This document shows positions 16,014 to 25,570 of a stretch of DNA of 64,000 nt, in pieces. Both the position numbers and the translations under genes were made by a program. Position 1 is the first letter of the stretch. Each line of letters starts with the position of its first letter. The stretch is from Hyphomicrobium_A sp965243865. Lineage in GTDB: Bacteria > Pseudomonadota > Alphaproteobacteria > Rhizobiales > Hyphomicrobiaceae. The stretch is from the NCBI RefSeq assembly GCF_965243865.1, contig NZ_OZ251603.1, positions 124,001-188,000 on the forward strand, written 5' to 3'. The notes below the pieces were generated by a model. It ran no database searches, was not told the origin of the DNA, and saw only the letters and a program-made list of their open reading frames with translations.

Positions 16014-17204
16014 CTATTTCGAGTTCGCCGCGGCCCGCAGCGGCGTCTCCATCACTTTGACCACGTCCCCCGGCCGCAGCAGCGCGTTGGGACTGACGAT
16101 GACCCGATCCTTGACGGTTAGTCCGAGTGCGATCACCACCCGCTCGCCGAGGTCGCGCGTCACGCTCACCGAACGGAACGTCACCCGGCTTTCACCATCG
16201 ACGATCGCCACCATCTGCTGGCCGTTGCGCGTCGTCAGCGTATTCGTCGGCACCGTGACGAGGCCGCCGCCCTGGTCAACTTCGATGGCAACCTGGCCGT
16301 TCATGCCTGCCGGAATGCGATTGTCGGCATTTTCCATCAGCAACTCGGCACGCATCGTGCTCGACAACTGATCGATCTGCCCCGAAACCCGCACGATGCG
16401 CGCCGATCGCGGCTGTGGCAGCTCGGCGAAGATCACCTTCGCCCTCTGCCCCTGCTTTACAACCAGGGCAGAGGATTGCGGGATGTCGATGAGGATGCGC
16501 AACTCGTTCAGCCGCGCGATGCGCAGCAGGTAGCCACCCGGCTGGCTGGAATCGGCGAGCACCTTGTCGCCGCGCTCGATGTGGCGTGCGATGATGGTGC
16601 CATCGAAAGGCGCACGCACCGTCTGAAAGCTCTGCACTTCCTCCAAACGCTTCACCTCTGCAAGCGCCGCGGCAAGGTCCGCTTCGGCCGCGCTTTTGGT
16701 CGCGCGCCGCTCATCGACCGTCTGCACCGAGACGTGCCCCTTGTCGACAAGGCTCTCGCCACGCTGCAGCGTCGCATCGGCCAGCAGCAGGCGAGCGCGC
16801 ACCTGGTCGGCAGCTGCCCGCGCCCGCCGAAGCTCCTGCTCGATTTCCGGCGCCTCGATGATGACGAGTACGTCGCCCGCCTTCACCTGATCGCCGATGT
16901 CAACGCGCCGTTCCGACACGATCCCGCTGGCGCGCGAGGAAAGCAGCGCTTCTTCGGCTGGGGCGGTGCGCCCGGACAATGTCAGCGTCGCGGCGCCGGG
17001 CACGGCCTCGGGCATCACGATGCGCACGCTGCGCACCACGGCGCCTGTCTGCTTCTTCTCCGGCAAAGGCACGCTATTATCGCCCAGCCCCGCGAGTTTC
17101 ATCACGTGGCTGAGCGCTGTCGCGCCGTCCGCCTGCGCCGCCCACACGGCGATGCCGCCGCACCCAGCGACCACCGCGGCGAAGGCGATGAACTTGCGGG
17201 TCAT
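16014..17204 (-). CDS. RND efflux periplasmic adaptor (membrane fusion protein)
   Basis: A 396-residue HlyD/AcrA-type adaptor linking an inner-membrane RND pump to an outer-membrane channel. An N-terminal signal/anchor (residues 4-23) is followed by a lipoyl half-motif (SSRASGIVSERRVDIGDQVKAGD), an alpha-helical hairpin rich in Ala/Glu/Arg, a second lipoyl half (VRAPFDGTIIARHIERGDKV) and beta-barrel domains. ATG at 17204 has AAGGAGC upstream. It lies 16 bases after the permease gene and is co-transcribed with it. No outer-membrane factor gene is nearby, so a channel encoded elsewhere is needed. Confidence 0.93.
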   Translation of the reverse strand: MTRKFIAFAAVVAGCGGIAVWAAQADGATALSHVMKLAGLGDNSVPLPEKKQTGAVVRSVRIVMPEAVPGAATLTLSGRTAPAEEALLSSRASGIVSERRVDIGDQVKAGDVLVIIEAPEIEQELRRARAAADQVRARLLLADATLQRGESLVDKGHVSVQTVDERRATKSAAEADLAAALAEVKRLEEVQSFQTVRAPFDGTIIARHIERGDKVLADSSQPGGYLLRIARLNELRILIDIPQSSALVVKQGQRAKVIFAELPQPRSARIVRVSGQIDQLSSTMRAELLMENADNRIPAGMNGQVAIEVDQGGGLVTVPTNTLTTRNGQQMVAIVDGESRVTFRSVSVTRDLGERVVIALGLTVKDRVIVSPNALLRPGDVVKVMETPLRAAANSK

Positions 17205-17220
17205 GAACGAAGCTCCTTGG

Positions 17221-20200
17221 TCATTCGGCTGGCACCGGGGCGTGCACTGGGCTGGTCTCGGTCGCACCGCGCGCATCGCGCCGGCGCCGGCCAAGACCAG
17301 CCAGGGTCGAGAACAGGAACGGCACGAACGTCAGCGTCGCGCATGTGCCGAATATGAGGCCACCGACAACTGCGCGTCCGAGCGGGGCGTTCTGCTCACC
17401 GCCCTCGCCGTGACCGATAGCCATCGGCAGGATGCCGATGATCATAGCAGTCGCCGTCATCAGCACTGGACGCAGGCGCGTGCGCGCCGCGTCTATGGCA
17501 GCCTGCCTGGGGCTCTCGCCTTCAAGCAGCCTGTCGCGGGCAAAGCTCGTGACCAGCACGCTATTGGCGGTCGAGACGCCGATCACCATGATGAGGCCGG
17601 TGAGTGCGGGCACAGACAGCGGCGTGCCCGTCATCACCAGCGCGAACAGCGCACCCGAGATTGCGATCGCCAAACCACCCATGGCGATCCCGGGCATGAT
17701 CCACGACTGGAAGTTCACCACCATGACGAGGTAGACGAACACTGCCGCCATCGCCATGCCGCCGAGCATCTCTGCGTAGGCTTGGTCCATCGACTGCGCC
17801 TGCCCGGCAATCTCGATGCGGTTGCCCGGCTTCAATCGCGGCCGCGCGCTGTCTACCAGCGCGCGGATGTCGCTATAGACACCACCGAGGTCGCGTCCTT
17901 CGACATTCGCCAGCAGTGTCGTCGTTGGCTGCAGCGTAGTCCGGTCGATGTTGGCGGCAATCTTGCGCACCTGCAGCGAGGCAAAGGCCCGCAACGGCAC
18001 GGTCTCGCCGCCCGTAGATGGCCGCACCGGCGTATTCAGCAGCTGCTCGAGCGTCGTTAGATTGACCGGCGGCGCCACCACTTGCACCGTGTAAGAAGCG
18101 CCTTGCGCCGGATCAGCCCAATAGCTGGGCGATACCGTGCCGGATGCGCCGAGCGCAGCCAGCAGCGCGGTCGCCGCGTCCTGCGGCGTCACGCCGATCT
18201 GCAGCGCACGTACCCGGTCGATCTCCAGATAGTAGGAAGTTAGGTCGCGCACCTGCCGCTGCGCAATGTCGACGGCACCTGGAACGCTATGCATGCGCGT
18301 CATCAATTCGCGTGCGATCTCTGCGTTGCCCGGCACGTCGCGGCCGATCAGCCGCACCTCGATGGCCGTCTGCGCAGAGCCGGCAAGCGTCTGCGAGGTG
18401 GCATCAGCAGGGCGGAAATATGTGACGAGATCTGGGAACTTCGACTTCAGCATCGCGCGGATGGCACTCACGTACATCGGCGTTGGCGCGTGCTTGTCGG
18501 CGAGTTGGATCAGCATATCGCCATCGAACGAGCCAATGACGCCGCTGTCGACCCAGGCGAGGTTTATAGGCTCAGGGCTGCCGATGTTCTCGGCGATGAA
18601 GCCCACCTCATCGGTAGGAATGATGCGGCGGATCTCGCGCTGCACGTCGGCAAACCGCGCCGCCGTTTCTTCCACCCGTAGGCCCGTCGGCGCCCGCAGA
18701 TAAATACGGATCATGCCCGCGTCAGTTTCTGGAAAAAACTCGCGCCCTAGATGGATGCCCGACCACGCGCCGATGCTGAGCGCAACAAATAGGCCCAACA
18801 GTGGGATCGCCTTCCACCGCAATAGCAGCGCGGCGATGCCGGCAACGATGCGCTCGAGCAGCGACAGAAGTTGGTCGACCCGCGCCGTTAGCCAGCCAAA
18901 AAAGCCCTGCGGCGCATGGTGCGGGCCGGCGGACAGCATCATTGACGCCAGCGTCGGCACCAGCGTGCGCGACAGCACGTACGACGCCGCCATGGCGAAC
19001 ACGACCGACAGAGCCAGCGGGATGAACACGAACGCCGCCGTCCCGGTTAGCAGAAACAGCGGCGAGAAGACGATGCAGATCGACACCGTCGAGACGAATT
19101 CCGGGAACGCCACCTCGCTGGCGCTCTTGAGGATCGCCTCGTTCAGTCCAAGCCCCAACTCGAGATTGCGATTGATATTCTCGATCTCGACCAGAGCATT
19201 ATCGACCAGAATGCCGATGGCCAGCATCAGACCACCGAGCGTCATCAGGTTGAACGTATTGCCGGTCAAGGCGAGCCCCGTGATCGACGCCAGCAAGGCC
19301 AGTGGGATCGACGTCAGCACGATCAGCGAGGAGCGCCAGCTGCCAAGGAACACCAGCACGACCAGCGCAACGAGACAGCCGACGACGATCGCCTCCGTCA
19401 TCACGTTGTCGATGGCGCTGGCAACAAACACCGATTGATCAAACACCGGAGCAATGCTGATGCCTTCCGGTGCTGCCGCCTGCAGCTCCGGCATCCGCGC
19501 CTTGATCTGGCTGACGATGTCGAGCGTCGAGGCATTGCCAAGCTTCAGGATCGACACGATGACCGCGTTCTGCCCATCGAGGCGCGCGATGTTGCTTTGC
19601 ACCGCCTGGCCATCACGCACGCTTGCCACGTCCGAGACGCGAATGACCCGCCCATCGACGGAGCGCAGCGGAAGATCGGCGAAGTTCGCCACAGTCTCCG
19701 GGCTGGCGTTCGTGGTGATAGTGATTTCGCGCGTGCCCACCCGCAGCGCACCAGATGGCAGCGTAAGGTTCTGCGTAGCGGTTGCCTTGGCGATGTCGCT
19801 CGCCGCAAGTCCGTAAGCCTGCAGCGCTTCCGGCTTCAGGTCGATCATCACCTGTCGTGCTGCGCCACCATAGGGTAGCGAGAGACGGATGCCGCGGATC
19901 GACTGAATCTGTGCGCGCAGCTGCAGGCGTGCGTAATCATAAAGCGCACCATCGGTCAGCGAGTCCGATGCCATCACCAGCTGCAGGATCGGAACGCTCG
20001 ACGGCACGTAGGGCACGATCAACGGCGGGTTCGTGCCGGTCGGCATACGCCGCAGGATCGTCTGGCTGACCGAGGTAACCTGCGCAAACGCATCGGTCAC
20101 GTTCGTGCCCGGCTGGAAGGTGACGCGGACGATGCCGACGCCGTTGATCGTCTCGGATCGCACCTCCTTGAGGTTGTCGACGTTGTTCATGATGGCGAGC

Positions 20201-20403
20201 TCGCTGAACGAAGTCAGCTTGCTGGCCATCTCCTGCGGATTGAGCCCCTGATACGTCCAGATCAGGTTGATAGCCGGAATGTTCACCGAGGGCAGGATGT
20301 CCGTCGACATCCGTTTGGCGCTGAGGCCGCCAAGCAGCAACAGCAGCATGGCAAGAACACCGATGCTGTGGCGGTGTCCCAATGCGTATTTGACGATCCA
20401 CAC
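17221..20403 (-). CDS. RND efflux permease
   Basis: A 1060-residue inner-membrane transporter with the RND layout: one N-terminal helix, a large periplasmic loop, six helices, a second loop and five or six helices. TM4 carries GILVDNALVEIEN, so Asp401 is kept but the second Asp of the usual relay is Asn402. In TM10 the position of the AcrB Lys reads Ala within VSTANSVLV. The proton path therefore differs from classical HAE1 pumps, or the protein belongs to a subfamily with a single Asp. The substrate is unknown. It is followed by its adaptor and preceded, 55 bases away, by the sensor kinase. Confidence 0.93.
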   Translation of the reverse strand: MWIVKYALGHRHSIGVLAMLLLLLGGLSAKRMSTDILPSVNIPAINLIWTYQGLNPQEMASKLTSFSELAIMNNVDNLKEVRSETINGVGIVRVTFQPGTNVTDAFAQVTSVSQTILRRMPTGTNPPLIVPYVPSSVPILQLVMASDSLTDGALYDYARLQLRAQIQSIRGIRLSLPYGGAARQVMIDLKPEALQAYGLAASDIAKATATQNLTLPSGALRVGTREITITTNASPETVANFADLPLRSVDGRVIRVSDVASVRDGQAVQSNIARLDGQNAVIVSILKLGNASTLDIVSQIKARMPELQAAAPEGISIAPVFDQSVFVASAIDNVMTEAIVVGCLVALVVLVFLGSWRSSLIVLTSIPLALLASITGLALTGNTFNLMTLGGLMLAIGILVDNALVEIENINRNLELGLGLNEAILKSASEVAFPEFVSTVSICIVFSPLFLLTGTAAFVFIPLALSVVFAMAASYVLSRTLVPTLASMMLSAGPHHAPQGFFGWLTARVDQLLSLLERIVAGIAALLLRWKAIPLLGLFVALSIGAWSGIHLGREFFPETDAGMIRIYLRAPTGLRVEETAARFADVQREIRRIIPTDEVGFIAENIGSPEPINLAWVDSGVIGSFDGDMLIQLADKHAPTPMYVSAIRAMLKSKFPDLVTYFRPADATSQTLAGSAQTAIEVRLIGRDVPGNAEIARELMTRMHSVPGAVDIAQRQVRDLTSYYLEIDRVRALQIGVTPQDAATALLAALGASGTVSPSYWADPAQGASYTVQVVAPPVNLTTLEQLLNTPVRPSTGGETVPLRAFASLQVRKIAANIDRTTLQPTTTLLANVEGRDLGGVYSDIRALVDSARPRLKPGNRIEIAGQAQSMDQAYAEMLGGMAMAAVFVYLVMVVNFQSWIMPGIAMGGLAIAISGALFALVMTGTPLSVPALTGLIMVIGVSTANSVLVTSFARDRLLEGESPRQAAIDAARTRLRPVLMTATAMIIGILPMAIGHGEGGEQNAPLGRAVVGGLIFGTCATLTFVPFLFSTLAGLGRRRRDARGATETSPVHAPVPAE

Positions 20404-20458
20404 GGTCCGCCCCCAAGCCTTGGTCTATGTCGCGCTGCTCTGATGGGTCTTGAGTCAC

Positions 20459-21877
20459 TCACATGGCATCGGCGACGTCTTCCACTCTCAGCGGGCGTTC
20501 ATCGCTGGGATCAATCGACATCCGGTCGGGCGGAATGAGGATCTGCACGCACAGGCCGCTTCCCTGCGGCTTGTTCTCCAGATGCAAACCGAGCCCATCC
20601 TTGTCGAGCGCAGTTTGCGCGATGGCGAGTCCCAGCCCGCTGCCAATCGGTCTCTTGTTGCGTCCGCGGTAAAACCGCCGCGTCACGGCAAGAAGTTCGT
20701 CTTCAGGAATGCCGGGACCGGAGTCCTGCAACTTCAGCAACGTCCCCTTCGGCGTCGGCAGCAGCGACCAGCGCACGATCCCGCTGCCTGGGGTGTGTTG
20801 CAGCGCGTTTTCGGTGAGATTGCGCACTGCCATGTGGAATGCGTCTGGATTGACGCGGATCCGGCAGCGGAAGAGGGCATCGTCGATGATGGGCGGAGCA
20901 TCACGCTCTCCTGCATGCAGCGAATCGCAGATGGCTTTCAGTTTCGGTCCGACGACGATCCATTCCTGTATGGCATGCGGCTGGTCTGCATCGACGCTCG
21001 CCATAGCCAGCAGCTGCGTTGCCATGCGGTTCGTGCGATCGGCGGCGGTAAGTGCATTCTGCAACGCGTGATGGCGAATAGCCGGATCGGCGGCGGCGAG
21101 CGCGATCTGCACCTGCGTGCGCAGGCCAGCAAGCGGCGTGCGTAACTCGTGCGCGGCGAAGGCTGTCACGCTGCGCTCGTGCTCACGTGCCGCCATAACC
21201 TTCTCGAACAGCTCGTTGAGTTCGTCGACGACGGGTTGGATCTCACTAGGGGTGCGCGCGATGGCGAGCGGCCCGAGGGCATCGGGTGAGCGCTCGGCAA
21301 GCGCCGCTGTCAGGCGCCGCAGAGGCTCAAGGCCTTGCCTCAGCGCCAGCCAGATCAGCCCCGCCAACACGCCGAGCACGATCAATCCGGGAATGGCAAG
21401 TCCCCACATCAGCTCGCGCACCAGGCGCTCGCGATGCGCGATGCTGTCACCGACCAGCACGCGAAAGCCGCGGCCGCGATCCTCGCTGGCGAATACGCGC
21501 CAGCGTGTTCCGTTGATGTCCTGGTTGGAATAGCCGCTGCTTACGTTGGTGAGCTGCGTCGTGGGCGCTTCACTCGACTTCCCGACCAGCCTGCCGTCGA
21601 TCGACCAGATCTGGCACGCGAGGCGGAAGTTCGTATCAACCGTGGGGATCGGCACCGTCTGGTTGGCAACGCGTACGCCGGAAACGGCACCCACGACGTG
21701 CACGCCCGCATCGTCCATCAGCGATGATACCATGCGCGTCGCTTCCTCGAGACGAACGTCGAGAACGCGCTCGAGCTCCTTCCGGTTGCCCGAATAGATC
21801 CACGCCATGCCGCACAGCCACACGATGCCCGTGGCGAGCATCAACAGGCCGAAAAGACGCGCGGTCATCGACTTCAT
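20459..21877 (-). CDS. Sensor histidine kinase (QseC/PmrB-like)
   Basis: A 472-residue membrane kinase. TM1 is at about 8-28, a periplasmic sensor segment follows to about residue 155, and TM2 is at about 158-178 with a HAMP linker. The H-box FAAHELRTPL has phospho-acceptor His243. The ATP-binding domain shows NLTENALQH (N box), DSGPGIP (G1) and GSGLGLAI (G2). ATG at 21877 follows CGCGAGGTGACC. It precedes the RND genes in one leftward unit. Its likely response regulator is divergent at 22850-23506, separated by the L,D-transpeptidase gene. The pair probably controls the pump or envelope genes. Confidence 0.92.
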   Translation of the reverse strand: MKSMTARLFGLLMLATGIVWLCGMAWIYSGNRKELERVLDVRLEEATRMVSSLMDDAGVHVVGAVSGVRVANQTVPIPTVDTNFRLACQIWSIDGRLVGKSSEAPTTQLTNVSSGYSNQDINGTRWRVFASEDRGRGFRVLVGDSIAHRERLVRELMWGLAIPGLIVLGVLAGLIWLALRQGLEPLRRLTAALAERSPDALGPLAIARTPSEIQPVVDELNELFEKVMAAREHERSVTAFAAHELRTPLAGLRTQVQIALAAADPAIRHHALQNALTAADRTNRMATQLLAMASVDADQPHAIQEWIVVGPKLKAICDSLHAGERDAPPIIDDALFRCRIRVNPDAFHMAVRNLTENALQHTPGSGIVRWSLLPTPKGTLLKLQDSGPGIPEDELLAVTRRFYRGRNKRPIGSGLGLAIAQTALDKDGLGLHLENKPQGSGLCVQILIPPDRMSIDPSDERPLRVEDVADAM

Positions 21878-21974
21878 GGTCACCTCGCGATGAAGAACGC
21901 AGCGGGCAGCCGACAAAAGAGCTGCCAGCTTAAGCCAGCCTTAAGAGTGCGCGAGCGACCTGGCACGTGCTGCG

Positions 21975-22670
21975 TCATGCCTGCGACCCCGGACCGTTGG
22001 CCGGCGCGCGGCTGATCTGCGGATCGGGTAGCACCACGGTGCGCGAACCTGGCGGAACGCGGTCGAAGAGGTCGATCACGTCATGGTCGAGCAAGCGGAT
22101 GCACCCGCTCGACGTCGCCTTGCCCAGTGATCCCGGACGCCCGCCGCCATGAATGCGGTAAAGCGTGTCGCGGCCGTTCTGATAAAGATACAGCGCGCGC
22201 GCACCGAGCGGATTTTCAGGCCCTCCAGGCATGCCTTTGGCGAACGGCGCGGTTCGAGGATCACGAGCCACCATCTCCGCCGGTGGCGTCCACGTGGGCC
22301 ACTGCGCCTTGCGCGCGACCGTAGCGGTGCCACTCCAGCCGAAGCCTTCGCGGCCCACTTCTATCCCGTAGCGAAGCGCTCGACCATCGCCGGTGACAAG
22401 ATAAAGATACCGGTTCGGCGTATCGACGATGACAGTCCCCTTCGGCTCGCTGCCGCGGTAGGCAACTTCCTGCCGCCGGAAGCGCGGATCGAGACGGCCA
22501 AGGTCTACTGCCGCCAGCGGGAATTTCTCGCTCGGTCGCGCGCCGTAGTCCCGGCGCTCTGATTCCGATGCATCGAATGGCAGGCCAAGCCAGGAAGCTT
22601 CCGTCGAAGCACAGCCCGACACAGCCACCGCGAGCGCCAATCCGGCAACAATCGAGCGTAAAGTCAACAT
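21975..22670 (-). CDS. L,D-transpeptidase (YkuD domain) lipoprotein
   Basis: A 231-residue cell-wall enzyme that forms 3-3 peptidoglycan cross-links or attaches proteins to peptidoglycan. Starting at ATG 22670, the N-terminus is a lipoprotein signal with lipobox AVSGC. The YkuD domain has an HGGGRPGSLGK segment and the catalytic SSGCIRL motif with Cys and Arg. It lies between the response regulator (divergent) and the sensor kinase and may belong to their regulon. Cell-envelope remodelling next to an efflux system suggests an envelope-stress locus. Confidence 0.92.
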   Translation of the reverse strand: MLTLRSIVAGLALAVAVSGCASTEASWLGLPFDASESERRDYGARPSEKFPLAAVDLGRLDPRFRRQEVAYRGSEPKGTVIVDTPNRYLYLVTGDGRALRYGIEVGREGFGWSGTATVARKAQWPTWTPPAEMVARDPRTAPFAKGMPGGPENPLGARALYLYQNGRDTLYRIHGGGRPGSLGKATSSGCIRLLDHDVIDLFDRVPPGSRTVVLPDPQISRAPANGPGSQA

Positions 22671-22849
22671 TGAGACGGCCCCCAAAACCAGCGTCACGCC
22701 ACATTCGCCGCACACGAATAAGCGGCATGGGGCACCCTAACGGCCTACATTAAGGCAAGCTTAAGTGATGGCTGGCGCCGCGCATGCTGCTGCGCGACAC
22801 TTTGGCGTGCTGGTCGGAACACGCAGTTTTCAAACGAGGGAAGCGGTCA

Positions 22850-23506
22850 ATGCGGCTGTTGGTGGTCGAGGACGACGTGGTTCTGCGCAGCGGCCTCACC
22901 GTCGGCCTCGGGCTTCACGGCTTCACGGCGGAAGCAGTGGAGACGTGCGCCGATGCCCTTTCCGCACTCGCGAGCACAACCTTCGACGCGGTCGTTCTCG
23001 ACCTGATGCTGCCCGATGGGTCCGGCTTCGACGTGCTGCGCGAACTGCGTCAGCGTAACGACCCCGTGCCTGTGCTGCTCCTCACCGCGCGCGATGCAGT
23101 GAGCGATCGCGTACGTGGTCTCGATGACGGTGCCGATGACTACATGGGCAAACCGTTTGATCTCGATGAACTCGCCGCGCGCCTTCGTGCATTACGTCGC
23201 CGCGCTGTCGGTCGCGCCACCGCGACGATCACTTGGCAGGGCTTGCTGCTCGATCCTGAGCGCCGCACGGTTAGCAGCGGAGTTGATCCGATCAATCTCT
23301 CGCGGCGCGAGTTCGCGCTGCTTCTCACGCTCGTCGAACGACCCGGTGTCATCCATTCCAAGCCTGACCTCGAGGCCGTGCTCTACGGCTGGCAGGAAGA
23401 GGTCGATAGCAACGCGGTGGAAGTCCACATCCACAATCTGCGCGCCAAGATCGGCCGCGACCGCATCGAGACGGTTCGGGGCCTCGGCTACCGCGCAAAG
23501 CAGTAG
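22850..23506 (+). CDS. OmpR/PhoB-family response regulator
   Basis: A 218-residue two-component regulator. The receiver domain has acidic residues EDD near the N-terminus, phospho-acceptor Asp51 in VVLDLMLPDG, and a conserved Thr/Lys (LLTAR, GKPFD). The C-terminal winged helix contains LSRREFALLLTLVE and a typical wing segment RGLGYR. ATG at 22850 has GAGGGAA eight bases upstream; the longer frame from 22784 is not supported. It diverges from the transpeptidase and sensor kinase genes. A gap of about 180 bases between them is the likely shared promoter region. Confidence 0.93.
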   Translation: MRLLVVEDDVVLRSGLTVGLGLHGFTAEAVETCADALSALASTTFDAVVLDLMLPDGSGFDVLRELRQRNDPVPVLLLTARDAVSDRVRGLDDGADDYMGKPFDLDELAARLRALRRRAVGRATATITWQGLLLDPERRTVSSGVDPINLSRREFALLLTLVERPGVIHSKPDLEAVLYGWQEEVDSNAVEVHIHNLRAKIGRDRIETVRGLGYRAKQ

Positions 23507-23778
23507 CCGCATCCCGCGTAGCAGTGCTTGATCGCCCGGAACGGCAACCGCGCGGGGGGGCATACAACGCATGCCGACGCCGCCTTGCAAACTTTGGAAG
23601 TGCGCCCGCGCGCGGCACGCCAACTGCAAAGTGCCGCGTACGAGGAATGCTCATCGCTGTCTGATGGCTCACCGTATCGCTATTGGGCGATGGGCGCACG
23701 CAGGCGGGAGGTGACTGTTCCAAACTGAGGCAACGCGGTTGGCCAAGCGGATCGGCCCCTACAGCGAGGAACTTCCTA

Positions 23779-24453
23779 ATGCTGCTATCATCTATGGAGA
23801 CCGCCGGGCTGAAACGTCAGGTCCGGTTCTTAGGGATCGAACTCGAGATTCGCGGCTCCGTTCTCCGACCGCGCAAGGAAACCGAACTCCTTGGCCGCGT
23901 CGCTCGACGACTCCTGGACGACACCGCTCAGGCGTCCATCTGCATCGACATGTGCTGCGGGTCGGGAAACCTTGCCCTGGCGCTCGCAAGGCACGCGCCT
24001 GACCTTCAGGTAATTGCTTGCGACCTGACGGCCGGCGCTGTGCAGAACGCGCGTTACAACGTGCTCCAGCTGGGGTTCCAAGACCAGGTTGCAGTGGTCC
24101 AGGGTGACATGTTCAAACCCCTTGCCGGTCTAGAAGGCAAGATCGACCTGATCATCTCCAACCCGCCGTATATCTCGACCTCGCGCTTGCTCAGCGGAGA
24201 CCGCGCACACCTGCTCATCAACGAGCCGCGCGAAGCTTTCGACGGGGGCCCTTATGGCATCAGCCTGCATTCGCGATTGATCACCGAGGGCGCCGCGTTT
24301 CTCAAGTCCGGCGGATGGCTGGCCTTCGAGTTTGGTCTGGGCCAGGACCGTCAGGTCGCCGCGCTGCTGAAGCGCGCGCGCGCCTTCGAGGAGCCGCAGT
24401 GGCATCTGAATGAGGACGGAGACAAGCGCGTCGTCTGCGCCCGCAAGATTTGA
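23779..24453 (+). CDS. HemK/PrmC-like class I methyltransferase
   Basis: A 224-residue SAM-dependent methyltransferase. The SAM-binding motif IDMCCGSGNLAL is at about 56-67, and NPPY at 128-131 marks N-methylation of a Gln, Asn or base amine. A PrmC-like LRPRKETE motif occurs near residue 29. Housekeeping PrmC is about 280 residues with an N-terminal helical bundle; this protein lacks that bundle, so it is a relative, not the release-factor enzyme itself. ATG at 23779 has GAGGAA seven bases upstream. It is followed convergently by threonine aldolase. The substrate is unknown. Confidence 0.82.
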   Translation: MLLSSMETAGLKRQVRFLGIELEIRGSVLRPRKETELLGRVARRLLDDTAQASICIDMCCGSGNLALALARHAPDLQVIACDLTAGAVQNARYNVLQLGFQDQVAVVQGDMFKPLAGLEGKIDLIISNPPYISTSRLLSGDRAHLLINEPREAFDGGPYGISLHSRLITEGAAFLKSGGWLAFEFGLGQDRQVAALLKRARAFEEPQWHLNEDGDKRVVCARKI

Positions 24454-24476
24454 GCGCGCGGCGCGCCAAGGGCGCT

Positions 24477-25559
24477 TTATTGGCTCCCCGGAATGATGGG
24501 GCTGGTCAGCCTTTGCGGGCACATCATCGCATTAGCGGCGCAGGCAGCAATGTCGTCAGCCAGCTGGTCGACGCGCCCGGGATCTGAATCCCACGCAAAC
24601 ATGAAGCGCGCACCGCCACCGATAAAGGTGTAAAAGCTCCAGCCGCGTTCGCGCAGCGCTGCAAGGACTGGTGCCGGCGCGCTCATGAACACGGCATTTG
24701 CCTGCACCGGAAACATGAGCTCAACGCCTGGTATGCCTTCGATCCTTGAGGCCAACCGCGTCGCGCAGGAATTGGCGTGCCTTGCGTTCCGCAGCCAAGC
24801 GCCACTTTCCAACATACCGACCCAAGGAGCCGACAGGAACCTCATCTTGGCCGCAAGCTGCCCAGCTTGCTTGCATCGATAGCCGAACTCTCTCGCAAGC
24901 TCCCGATCGAAAAACACGACCGCTTCGCCGACAGCCATGCCGTTCTTCGTGCCGCCGAAACAGAGAACATCGACCCCGGCTCGCCACGTCATTTCGGCGG
25001 GAGAGCAATCGATTCTTGCGCAGGCATGCGCAAAGCGAGCGCCGTCCATATGCAGCTTGAGACCAAGTTCTCGGCACGTCGCCGAAATAGCCTCCAGCTC
25101 TTCAATCCGATAGATCTGCCCGGTCTCGGTCGGCTGCGTGACCGTCACGACGCGCGGCTTAGGAAAGTGAATATCCGATCGGCTATTGGCCAAGGTGTGG
25201 ATCGCCTGTCGCGTCAGCTTCCCGTTCGCCGTCTGCGCAACGAGCAGCTTCGATCCGTTGGAGAAGAACTCCGGAGCGCCGCACTCGTCCGTTTCTACAT
25301 GCGCCGACGATGAGCAGATGACGCTGTGATACGACTGGCAGAGAGTGGAAAGCGCTAGCGCATTTGCCGCGGTGCCATTGAAAACGAAGAAGACCTCGCA
25401 GTTCGTCTGGAACAGCTCCCTAAACGCATCTGCTGCCCTTCGTGTCCAGTCGTCCTCGCCATAGGCCGCAGCGGACCCGCGATTAGCGAGCTCCATCGCG
25501 GCCCATGCGTCGGGACAGATCCCTGCATAGTTATCGCTTGCAAACTGCTGACTTGTCAT
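24477..25559 (-). CDS. ltaE: Low-specificity L-threonine aldolase
   Basis: A 360-residue PLP enzyme of fold type I that splits threonine or allo-threonine to glycine and acetaldehyde. The PLP Lys205 lies in FGGTKNG, and the cofactor-stacking region MDGARFAHA (Asp172, Arg175) is intact. ATG at 25559 was chosen; TTG at 25574 would overlap the stop of the upstream fusion gene by four bases and could be the real, coupled start. The gene is the distal member of a leftward unit with the transporter-lyase fusion, consistent with amino-acid degradation. Confidence 0.9.
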   Translation of the reverse strand: MTSQQFASDNYAGICPDAWAAMELANRGSAAAYGEDDWTRRAADAFRELFQTNCEVFFVFNGTAANALALSTLCQSYHSVICSSSAHVETDECGAPEFFSNGSKLLVAQTANGKLTRQAIHTLANSRSDIHFPKPRVVTVTQPTETGQIYRIEELEAISATCRELGLKLHMDGARFAHACARIDCSPAEMTWRAGVDVLCFGGTKNGMAVGEAVVFFDRELAREFGYRCKQAGQLAAKMRFLSAPWVGMLESGAWLRNARHANSCATRLASRIEGIPGVELMFPVQANAVFMSAPAPVLAALRERGWSFYTFIGGGARFMFAWDSDPGRVDQLADDIAACAANAMMCPQRLTSPIIPGSQ

Positions 25560-25570
25560 GTTTCGGCGGC

